Shown: positions 43,682-50,317 of the stretch, piece after piece
Layout: every line of letters begins with the position of its first letter
Numbering within the stretch: the stretch's first letter is position 1
Origin: Prorocentrum cordatum
Taxonomy: Eukaryota; Sar; Dinophyceae; Prorocentrales; Prorocentraceae
NCBI GenBank assembly: GCA_963575745.1
Contig: CAUYUJ010019860.1
Location: 429,116-493,115, forward strand
Reading direction: 5' to 3'
Length of the DNA: 64,000 bases
Program-made: the position numbers and the translations under genes
Notes under the pieces: model-generated
Database searches by the model: none
Told to the model about the DNA's origin: nothing
What the model saw: the letters and a program-made list of their open reading frames with translations, nothing else

Positions 43682-45007
43682 AAAGCATCTATGTATATTC
43701 CGAGATAAAGGGAACGGACAACGAATAAAGAGAGAGAGACCTATACATACGTAAAGGCAAATAAAGACAAGGAGACCGATAGAGCTAACACCATAAGCTT
43801 GACATCGTTTTCCGCGGTACACGAGCCCACAGAACGCGACGACAGCATTATGTGATTCACTCTTGGGCTGTGCTCCTCTTTCACTTTCCCGCGGCGCGCT
43901 CGAGCGCACGATGGGGGTCGGAGGTGAAAGACGACCTGTGGCTGAAGCCATTCGAGAAGGAGATCCAGGCGTCCCTGAAGGCCTTGGAACAGGGCACCCT
44001 CGAGATCACCAAGCAGATCCAGGGGCAGTCCTGCACTGGAGCGGGGGGGTGAGGACGAGAAAGGAGAGTGCGTGGAGAAGGAGGGGTAGGAACATGAGAT
44101 CAGAATACAGAAGAAAAGTGAGATGGGGATGAGGAGTATTGCGAGACACGATGGGGGAATCCGAGGAGGAATAAGGGAAACCTAATGTACACGCCAAGGG
44201 AGTACGAGGAGGAGGAGGAGGAGGAGGAGGAGGAAGGATGATTTTGCTCCTCGTACTCGCTCTCTCATGCTCTCTATGTTCCTGTGTGGGCAGTCGGGGT
44301 GACATATTGCCCAGGCTGGTCGACAGCCTGCTCGGAGCTCTGGTGGCGATAGCACATGGCCAGACACATCGAGCTCGTAGGAAGTGGTGCTCTCTCGGAG
44401 GATCGGTGGCGACGGCAGGTGATGAAGACATATGCTGTTCAGACATTGTCGAGCTCGTGGGAAGTAATGCTGTTCCTCGAGGGGCTGGTCGTTTTCTTGA
44501 GCATCAATCTCGATCCTCTATCTGGGCCCCATATCATTGAGCATTGCTGATGAGGCCCCCGACCCTCCATCGCAATACGTCCTGGTCACCGCGCATCGTG
44601 AAGTTCTACACATAGACTGTCCAGATGGAGGATCCAGAGAGGTGCTCAAGGAAACGCCGTGTATGCTGGTTTGGACCTCCCATCCCCCACGTTCCTACGC
44701 ACCCGCAGGTCGGCAAACCTGCAGGAGGCAAAGAACGGCATCGCGGAGGCCATGACAACAGGGCAGGAGGAATACTGGAGGAGTGAACGTTTGTACAGCA
44801 GGGTTGGCCGTCAAGTTTGCGAGGGTAAGTTCGGACAGGGCCAAGGACGCGATCGAGAGGGGGAGGGGGATGAGGACGATGAGAATATGCAATTGTTTTT
44901 GCAGTGAATTGAAGGCGAAGACCCTGTGGGAGGTCATCGAGCCGCTCAAGAATACCTATGCTGCCGCGTCCGCGGCCATCGGGTCCAAGAAAGGCAAGCC
45001 CAAGTGA
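30467..45007 (+). CDS. Gene B: multi-exon unrecognised protein gene (paralogue of gene A)
   Basis: Eighteen exon blocks from ATG-containing 30,467 to TGA at 45,005-45,007 match gene A in order; phases agree throughout, and at least seven exon lengths are identical. The product has a short Ala/Lys-rich start, a large Pro/Ala/Lys/Glu-rich exon, the MPPKG block, an HPQHG block, a Ser/Asp segment and a basic end. It lies wholly inside the 22-kb inverted-repeat unit, on the same strand as the split recombinase gene. Introns contain (GAT)n, (TCC)n, (GTAT)n and the GGAATTCAT satellite. Function unknown; the basic and acidic runs suggest a nuclear protein. Exons between 35.5 and 41.0 kb are probably missed. 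Whether it is cargo of the element or a host gene caught inside cannot be told from this window alone. Confidence 0.7.
30600..30820. repeat. (TCC)n microsatellite
   Basis: Two CCT-rich tracts separated by a short unique stretch in the first recognised intron of gene B. Confidence 0.85.
30868..30907 (+). CDS. Candidate gene B exon (pair 2)
   Basis: VLLNYAESHAMMP after CTGGAG; ends in phase 1 before a GC. The phase agrees with gene A's partner and with the next exon. Confidence 0.4.
31130..31620. repeat. (GAT)n/(GATGAG)n microsatellite
   Basis: Long GATGATGAT tract including a (GAGGAT)n stretch at about 31,487-31,520. Open acidic frames through it are artefacts. Confidence 0.9.
31683..31756 (+). 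CDS. Gene B exon (pair 3)
   Basis: Starts with two bases finishing a Gly codon, then KYKIPEFNYSQMDFKDRSK, and ends CTG ATG before a GC donor, at the position where gene A has CAG before GC. Confidence 0.7.
32149..32232 (+). CDS. Gene B exon (pair 4)
   Basis: 84 nt after CCCAGAG: AEKDMLESLAALAENKRYSQ and on to MAERGG, followed by GAGCCC (apparent GA donor), as in gene A. Confidence 0.75.
32395..32765. repeat. (GAT)n then (GA)n tracts
   Basis: GAT repeat at 32,393-32,455, then a GAGAGA purine tract from about 32,535. In between lies a repeat of CCGTTGAGA. Confidence 0.85.
32778..32867 (+). CDS. Gene B exon (pair 5)
   Basis: 90 nt encoding DGWHKAFWTNYVNGWREAHG and on to RVAG, with a GTAGAG donor. 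Exactly the length of gene A's exon. Confidence 0.8.
33355..33420 (+). CDS. Gene B exon (pair 6)
   Basis: Begins after CCTGCAG with SRTIRVMYSHFLRTKSPK. The 3' end is approximate. Confidence 0.7.
33560..33654 (+). CDS. Gene B exon (pair 7), acidic
   Basis: VNDDIVISDAEDEDVSEAEL and on to SLMEEG; begins after GGGCAG and ends before a GTATCC donor. Confidence 0.6.
33740..33815. repeat. (TCC)n microsatellite
   Basis: Nearly pure CCT repeat in a gene B intron. Confidence 0.9.
34044..35460 (+). CDS. Gene B large exon (pair 8): Pro/Ala/Lys/Glu-rich
   Basis: Starts after a (TA)n-AG acceptor. It has a unique start (LRPPHPKEEYDQDVPHTLID), a run of TPPTPKQAA and APSPAP peptide repeats, a poly-Lys block, PPTPPSWLDEE, several GQAKPKAKA units, a Glu run, and a conserved end with GETWTSSQRH and TQLRDNMWSDNDKKRL. 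Poly-Lys, Ala/Lys units and the acidic run occur in the same order in gene A. The Lys/Ala/Pro repeats resemble histone H1-like tails; DNA or RNA binding is inferred only. The open frame continues to 35,512, past a likely donor. Confidence 0.7.
34250..34520 (+). repeat. In-frame coding minisatellite (TPKQAA / PSPAPAA)
   Basis: Units of CCAAAGCAGGCAGC plus GACTCCTCCGACT change to CCGAGTCCAGCTCCTGCAG. Gene A lacks this expansion, so it arose after the copies diverged. Confidence 0.8.
36430..36525. repeat. (GGA)n microsatellite
   Basis: Purine tract. No clear gene in 35.6-37.6 kb, although short plus-strand blocks (around 35,994-36,090 with AG and GT borders) could be gene B exons. Confidence 0.7.
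37461..37512 (+). repeat. Two copies of GCCAGTTTGCAGCAGGCGAA plus TAG
   Basis: Exact 23-bp direct repeats at 37,461-37,483 and 37,490-37,512. A 19-bp relative (GTTTGCAGCAGGCGAATAG) is at 39,902-39,920. Confidence 0.85.
37615..37850. repeat. (GGA)n and (GAT)n tracts
   Basis: Compound trinucleotide microsatellite: GGA, then GATGATGCT units, then GGA again. Confidence 0.9.
38190..38460. repeat. (GAC)n-rich tract
   Basis: Imperfect ACGACG repeat; long Asp-rich and Thr-rich frames are artefacts. Confidence 0.85.
38795..39735. repeat. GGAATTCAT satellite with higher-order units, about 940 bp
   Basis: Basic unit ATGGAATTC or ACGGAATTC (9 bp). These are arranged in larger units marked by CCCATAATGGAATTTC and GAATTCGAATGGTTTCAT, which recur at intervals of roughly 100-180 bp. 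The 9-bp unit keeps frames open and gives Met-Glu-Phe repeats. Confidence 0.95.
39960..40200. repeat. (GGA)n microsatellite
   Basis: Purine tract preceded by an A run. Confidence 0.9.
40330..40920. repeat. (GTAT)n microsatellite, about 590 bp
   Basis: ATGTATGT repeats with TGCATGCA variants, just before the MPPKG exon of gene B. Gene A carries a similar tract, but in another intron (2,630-3,410). Confidence 0.9.
41032..41147 (+). CDS. Gene B exon (pair 9), MPPKG block
   Basis: AMPPKGGSSKPKKAKPRD and on to ENAMARL plus AG, then a GC donor where gene A has GT. Confidence 0.75.
41445..41542 (+). CDS. Gene B exon (pair 10)
   Basis: One base completing Arg, then NQLKKSKPELHRAFKRATHS and on to FQETG, with a GTGAGT donor where gene A has GC. 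Length 98 nt, the same as gene A's exon. Confidence 0.8.
41888..41959 (+). CDS. Gene B exon (pair 11)
   Basis: 72 nt: FTYDDLLADCKWTPENANTP then FGQ and AG; GC donor. Same length as gene A's exon. Confidence 0.8.
42257..42317 (+). CDS. Gene B exon (pair 12)
   Basis: 61 nt: AKARTDAIVHFCRTQKGFKK; GC donor. Same length as gene A's exon. Confidence 0.75.
42586..42648 (+). CDS. Gene B exon (pair 13), HPQHG block
   Basis: 63 nt: VHPQHGETLYKKINLSDLQR plus E; GC donor. Same length as gene A's exon. Confidence 0.8.
43009..43086 (+). CDS. Gene B exon (pair 14)
   Basis: 78 nt: GHTQKLETVMRSTEAEIPAE and on to IMK; GC donor. Two codons shorter than gene A's exon. Confidence 0.7.
43366..43545 (+). CDS. 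Gene B exon (pair 15), Ser/Asp-rich
   Basis: 180 nt: AEKDDDSYSSYYSDSDDSEN and on to ASISGLQ; GTGGGC donor. One exon here, two in gene A. Confidence 0.7.
43645..43735. repeat. (GA)n tract
   Basis: GAGAGA purine repeat in a gene B intron. Confidence 0.85.
43924..44024 (+). CDS. Gene B exon (pair 16)
   Basis: VKDDLWLKPFEKEIQASLKA and on to KQIQ, ending GG before a GC donor; gene A has GA at that junction. Confidence 0.7.
44530..44660 (+). CDS. Possible further gene B exon
   Basis: Plus frame with DPPSQYVLVTAHREVLHIDC. It lies between pairs 16 and 17, but no gene A partner was found. Confidence 0.3.
44709..44762 (+). CDS. Gene B exon (pair 17)
   Basis: 54 nt: SANLQEAKNGIAEAMTT, ending GG before a GC donor. 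Confidence 0.65.
44905..45007 (+). CDS. Gene B last exon (pair 18)
   Basis: Acceptor TTTTTGCAG, then ELKAKTLWEVIEPLKNTYAA and on to KKGKPK and TGA. Confidence 0.7.
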
Positions 45008-46133
45008 TGAAGTCTGCTAGGATGGGGGCTGTCGCTCGGAGCAAGGCCCGCGTGCAGCGCAGGCGTGGAGCTCGGGATGTTCAGGAGGACAAGGCACGGA
45101 AGGAGAAACCGTACTGAGGAAGGGAGGGGAGCGAGGGAGCTCGAGCTAGCTTGCTGCTCGCGAAAGTGCGTGCATGTGCACCCGTTTCCAATGATCTGCG
45201 CGAGTCGGCGCACGTGAGTGGGGCCCGTTTCCAGCACACACGTTCAGCTTGAAGGTTCGTGGTTCGAGCGAGGACGAGAAAAGAGATGAGCCAAGACAGA
45301 ACAGGAGACACATATTGTATACGGAGGCTGGGGGGGACGACGCCCTGCTTGTTGCTGAATTTCGAACACGGTGCATGGGGATCCGCCGTGCGTGGGACGC
45401 TGATGAGAGTTGCGGTGGCACTGCAGCTGCGTTCAGAAATAGCCTGATGCACCTCATGTGGTATGGTGGATTGCGTCAGCGCAGGGCTGCCGTGCTGGTG
45501 CAAAGGGTGTGCATGCATTAGCGTGGGGGGGTATTCTGATGCAAGAGGTGGCCATGTATTAGCGTGGGTTGCCATGCTAATGCATGGCCAACTCTGTGTA
45601 CAATTACCGAGGTAAATTTGTATACATGCATGTTTATATACATACATACATATACACATGTATACAGTGGAAGGGGGGGTGTTACTGTACACTGGCACGG
45701 CGGTGGCAGCAGGTCCTCGAGACCATCTGTTGAAAACGCACTCTCAATTATCATGTTCCCTTGATGCGTGGGATTGCTCAGGGGTCGCAGCCCAGGCCGC
45801 GAGGCGAGACGAACTAGGGCAGGACAGTGATCAGCAGTCAAGGGCACAGCAATGCCCGCCCCCCCCCCCAATTCCCCAGGGAGGTGGTAGGTTAAGGCCA
45901 ACTGCTTCTGTGCACTGGCAGCGCTTGCCCCCTACCCACCTCCACCACCCGCCCCCGCTCACCCTCGCGACAGGCATGCTTATCCCCCTCCCCCCCGCCC
46001 TAGCAATAATGCAACAACAGCAGCAACACCTAACGACGGGAACAACAGCTGACAACACTAGCAACACTACTCCGTAGCCCTTTCGGTCCAGGCGTTCGCC
46101 ATCGCCATTTCTCGTCGGGAATATCCACGCTGG

Positions 46134-48624
46134 ATGGCGGCGCGGGCAGCTGCTGAGAGGTTGAATGTTGAACCGTCCCGCTCCCGAGGAAGAGACGAGA
46201 GCGAGTCCTCCGATGGAGGGGTTGGCCTTCGTCAGTACATGCTGGGGGCCTACAAACGCGGCGAATTGAGCGCCGTTGCTGTCTGTAGCCTGTCATATCA
46301 TGCCACGAGGGGTGGTTGTAGAGGTGTTGCAGATTTATCGTTGCACCCGTCATCAACCCACCATGCAGAACACCTCAGGAAGGCACTGGGGGTGCGTTCG
46401 TCTTCAAACTTTTACTGTGCAGAGTTGCCGATGTGGAACGACATTACCAATTCCAGGGAGCTGGTACGTTTCCCTATAAATCTCCCGCACGAGCAGTTCT
46501 GCAGATCGTTTGCCGAATACCCTGGAGATTGGGATCCCAGAAAAGGGGGTCGGTATGCGCATTGATGTATGTGTTCGCGTACGTGCACATGCTCTCGACC
46601 CCCCCCCGCCCCGAAAGACACGACGGAATATTCAGGGATGGGTGGTGTTGCGAATGCACAAGAATTCGTATCTCAATGCGTATGCCGACCCCCTGTGTCA
46701 ACTTTGATGTGGACGCATTGCCGCCGACGTTTGCCGATCACGCCGTTGTGCGACGGCATGATCGCGTTGCCCCTGTAGGGTATTTTTCTGATGGCGTGCC
46801 GCATACGCGCAAAGATTCGTTCTTTGCCCACTATTTCACGAACATCCTCACTGGACGGAGGTTCGCGGGGGCAACCAAGTGCACCACATGCTGAATAAGG
46901 AAGGATGGTAGTAGGAAGAGGAGGGACAGAAGAGAGGAGGAACAGGAGGAAGGAGGAGCAGGAGGAAGAAAGAGAAGTAATGCCTTGTTTGCCCCACGTT
47001 ATTCCTGCAGGTATCTGATTGCGGCCATTCGCAAATCCGACGTGTGCAAATGTGGGTGCAAAGGGTTTTGCACGCTCGGAACATTGTTGCGGATCATTGC
47101 ATGGTCGTTCAACGTCCTGGCTGGCGGGAATCATCCTCGTCGAGATCATCTGGATAAAGTATTCACTGACAGGGATCGCCTTGCTAAGGCAGGACAGCCC
47201 CTCGCATTTGGGTGGGTGGGAGCTTTGACCGAAATGCGTGCTGATTTATTGGAGATGGTAGGTGCTCTTGGCTTCAAGACGTGGAGCAACGTACAAAATC
47301 CGTGCTTCAAGTGCGATTGTAAAAAACACATTTGTTTCAATACCCCACCAATTTAGAATCATCAACGTGGGTCCCGCGGGATGCTACTGCGTATCAAATC
47401 ATGGTGGACAGATCGACAGTTACAGTGGATGTGACAACACGTGCGGTGTTGATGAGACTCCTGGGATCGATGCGTTTCGATGAAGAATTTGGTGGTTACG
47501 CCACATTCCAAGAGGTGCGGGAACTGAATTTGCGTTCTGGGTTCCGCATTATTGAAAAAGGCCCCGTCACTGATATACATAGATTGCATGAGTTGGTCCC
47601 TCCGGTTCGGCTCACATTCTTCAACAATCGTGCTGGCGTTGGGCTCAATCTGGTTTCCCCCATATTCAGTGTGCAGGGATTTACCGTGAATGAGCTCCAT
47701 CTTGACGTTATGCACATATTAGATCTGGGCGTCACCCAATGTGTGTTGGGCAAATTGTTTTTCCTGCTTACCAAAAACAACTTCGCCCGCTCTTTGAAGG
47801 GGAGGGCAGAACCCCGAAAACACGACAACCTTCTGCATTTGAGGAGGCGCGCAGGGATACTCGACGCGTCCATTTCGAATTGCCACCTCCTGCAACGTCG
47901 ACAGATTTCACACGCGATCGGGGGGTGGTGGAGGACGGGGGCGGAAGGCGAAGGGAGAGGAGGAATAAGAAGACGAGAGGGGGGAGGCGAGGGGGAAAAC
48001 GACGAACGTGTGATCGATGTCGCGCAGGGTTGGTGGCAATTTGATGTTGGCGCGTCGGGCATCTCTATTCCCAGGCGGCTGCGGGCTTTCTACATATCAT
48101 CGCCGCTGCCAAGAGGAAAGAGATGCCGCATCCACCGCATCACGTACAAAATGTTTGTGCCTGGTGGCAAAAGTGATGGCGGATCGAAATTCCCTCGCTT
48201 GAAAGCAAAGGCAGCTGAAACCAGGCACCTGGTACCTTTTGCAGTGCAGCTTTGCCGTGAAAACAAAGTTTTCTTAGGGCCCAAGGCCGTCCAATTATCG
48301 ATGGCTGTGAATGCGCTGGATGAGGCACACCGCATCATGGAACGAGAGCCGAGGAGGATGTCGGATGACGGATGCGAGCGGTTGCAAAAGGCTCTGCTGA
48401 GATTCCTCCATTTTTGGAAATCGTCTGGAGGGCACCAACTTTTTAAGCACCACATGGTGGTGCACGTGGCCGAATGGGCCCGCGTCCACGGGAACCCCCG
48501 ATTTTATTGGACGTACGCCGACGAGCAAGAAAATCGTCTCATGGGAACGGTTGCCAAGTCCCTCCACGCAGGTGGCACATTTTACTGGCGATTCCTGGAG
48601 AAAGTTCTCCCTGAGAACTGCTGA
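46134..48624 (+). CDS. Gene C: transposase-like multi-exon gene
   Basis: At least four exons. Exon a (46,134 to about 46,545) has LRQYMLGAYKRGELSAVAVC. Exon b ends at 46,860 (DSFFAHYFTNILTGRR); a 150-nt intron (donor GTTCGC, acceptor CTGCAG) follows. Exon c starts at 47,011 (YLIAAIRKSDVCKCGCKGFC) and ends with a Cys cluster. Exon d (from about 47,320) contains HLDVMHILDLGVTQCVLGKL. The last part (about 48,029-48,624) contains HHMVVHVAEWARVHG and YADEQENRLMG. From memory this matches a large dinoflagellate family of unnamed proteins; the D-x-MH-x4-LGV block recalls CACTA/En-Spm (Tnp2) transposases. A one-base deletion near an A run at about 47,320 breaks c from d. It lies inside the 22-kb unit. 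Confidence 0.55.
46861..47010 (+). other. Intron of gene C, 150 nt
   Basis: GGACGGAG|GTTCGC ... CCTGCAG|GTATCTG joins Arg-Arg-Tyr in frame (phase 2). It contains a GGA-rich stretch. Confidence 0.65.
47930..48028 (+). other. Probable unspliced intron in gene C
   Basis: GGA/GGC-rich stretch between QRRQISHAIGG and GWWQFDVG, ending GTCGCGCAG|G. It is open in frame but looks non-coding. Confidence 0.45.
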
Positions 48625-48654
48625 ACTATATGTTGTAATTAGAGGGGGATCTTA

Positions 48655-48710
48655 CAAGGAGGAGGAAAAGGAGGAGGAGGAAAGGAGGAGGAGGAGGAGG
48701 AGGACCACGT
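48655..48710. repeat. (GGA)n microsatellite
   Basis: Purine tract just after gene C. Confidence 0.9.
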
Positions 48711-48889
48711 GGCCTTTCCTGTTTGGTTTCACCGCTCTGCCTCGCGTCACCATCACAATCATCACCGTCATCATCGCCAGTGCCATGAAGAACGCAACCA
48801 ACGTACTATCTTCACACATACAGCACGTGGACGTACTGTGCACATCGCATTATCATCATCATCATCATCCGGATAAAAGCAGCGCCTGT

Positions 48890-49165
48890 GCACGCCCTCA
48901 TTTTTTAGCCGTGTGGACTCGGATCCGCGGGTGTTCCCAGCGCTGTGGCCGCCGCTTGAGCGGCCTGGCGGGGGGCGCCGCACGAGTCGAGGAACGAGGG
49001 GCTGGACAACGAGGAGGAAGAAGAGGACGAGGAGGAAAAAGAGGAGGAATAAAAGCGACTGCGCCTGGCACATCCTCATTTTTTTAGCAGCTGGGCTCGG
49101 ATCCGCAGGTGCCCCCAGCGCTGCGGCCGCCGCACTTGAGCGGCCTTCCGGGGGGCGCCGCACGA
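48890..49165. repeat. Two copies of an approximately 180-bp GC-rich unit
   Basis: CCTCATTTTTTAGC, then GGACTCGGATCCGC, GTTCCCAGCGCTG and TTGAGCGGCC, is repeated as CCTCATTTTTTTAGC with GGCTCGGATCCGC, separated by a GGA tract. Confidence 0.75.
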
Positions 49166-49194
49166 GGCCCAGGGCGAGGAAGAAACATGTACAT

Positions 49195-49310
49195 TCACAT
49201 CAATGTACACACATGTGTACATATATATACATATATATATGTATATAGATAAATCAATACATATATATATATATATATAAAATCTCTATATATATATACA
49301 CATAGAATTC
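49195..49310. repeat. (TA)n tract
   Basis: Alternating TATATA sequence. Confidence 0.9.
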
Positions 49311-49624
49311 TTTAATGTGCGCGTTGCATCCCTGTTTCCCTGTATGGGGACGCTTGCGCACCTGAGGCTGTGCGAGCCCCTGCGCTTTGAACTGTGGACT
49401 GCGTTGTTCCCTGCCCGATTTGTCGTGCACAGACGCACAAACAGCACAGTCACAATAACACCTCCTCCCCCTCCTCCTCCTCGGCAGGAAATACCGATCA
49501 GGTACCGACAAGGCCTTGTCGCAAAGGCTGCTTCCACTTGCTTGACAGATCGATGTGTGGTGTGAAAAGCATGTCCCCCTGATCCTCCTCTTCGTGGTAA
49601 CGCGGACATCACAAAATATGGATG

Positions 49625-49696
<72 letters not shown>

Positions 49697-49697
49697 G

Positions 49698-49735
<38 letters not shown>

Positions 49736-49775
49736 GACCACCACCACCACCACCACCACCACCACCACCACTACT
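49625..49775. repeat. Compound (ACT)n-(ACC)n microsatellite
   Basis: About 37 ACT units with two ACG changes, followed by about 13 ACC units. Gives poly-Tyr, poly-Leu and poly-Val frames that are not genes. Confidence 0.95.
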
Positions 49776-50217
49776 ATATTACACATGGCACGCCGTCTGC
49801 ATGTGTTGTCTGCTTCGTTTGAAGCATGCGTATTCCTGCGCACCTGGCCGAGTGCCGCGCATTTTAACAGTTGAGATGCACTGCTCCCCTTGTCTAAAAA
49901 AAAGGCATGCCCGTGGCCCCAATGGCCCCCGCTGAGGCTCCAACAAGCCCCCACTTATAAGGCTCCAGCAAAAGACTCCAAAAAAAGGCCCCCGCAAAAG
50001 GCCTCAAGAGACCAATGCTCTAAAAGCTCCCGCAAAGGCCCCAAGGCTCCGACTAGTGCAACCCAACATGTTCGGGCGACAACGCCCGACCCCTGTAAGG
50101 ATTCCAACTCGTACAATACAACTAAGACAACTGCGCCAATACACCCACGACAACCACATCTTAATTGTTTTTGATTATCTTGATTGTTTTGGTTTAACAT
50201 AATTGTTTTGTTCTCAT

Positions 50218-50268
50218 GTCGTGAGTTTTTCTGGATGTCGTGAGTTTTCTCTCGCGTCGTGAGTTAAA
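50218..50268 (+). repeat. Right subterminal TGTCGTGAG array
   Basis: Three direct copies of TCGTGAG in the same orientation as at the left end. Confidence 0.9.
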
Positions 50269-50317
50269 CTCACGACGTTTGAGGCGTCGTGAGTTTCTCA
50301 CGACGCTGGATGTCAGG
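50269..50317 (-). repeat. Right 49-bp terminal inverted repeat of the 22-kb unit
   Basis: Ends CGCTGGATGTCAGG, with a GCGTCGTGAG-TTT-CTCACGACGC hairpin. Its TGTCAG supplies the candidate acceptor. Confidence 0.9.

Larger units (their letters stand above)
28228..50315. mobile_element. 22-kb introner-like element or giant intron splitting the recombinase gene
   Basis: The recombinase frame stops at 28,229 and resumes at 50,317. Near the ends lie 49-bp inverted repeats (28,244-28,292 and 50,269-50,317) that match at 47 of 49 positions. A donor GTAAGG (28,230) and acceptor TGTCAG|GGG (50,316) would remove 22,087 nt in phase 0. GGGGT occurs on both sides (28,223-28,227 and 50,316-50,320) and could be a 5-bp target duplication; joining the flanks once through GGGGT also restores the frame. 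Inside lie gene B, gene C and many repeats. Terminal hairpins and TCGTGAG arrays resemble introner-type elements, but the size is far beyond those I know. Confidence 0.65.

Noticed and set aside
448-45007. Assembly palindrome as the explanation for genes A and B
   Set aside because: The copies share exon structure but differ greatly in nucleotide sequence, introns and repeats, which an assembly artefact would not produce.
49622-49822. Poly-Tyr, poly-Leu and poly-Val proteins
   Set aside because: Direct translation of the (ACT)n-(ACC)n microsatellite.
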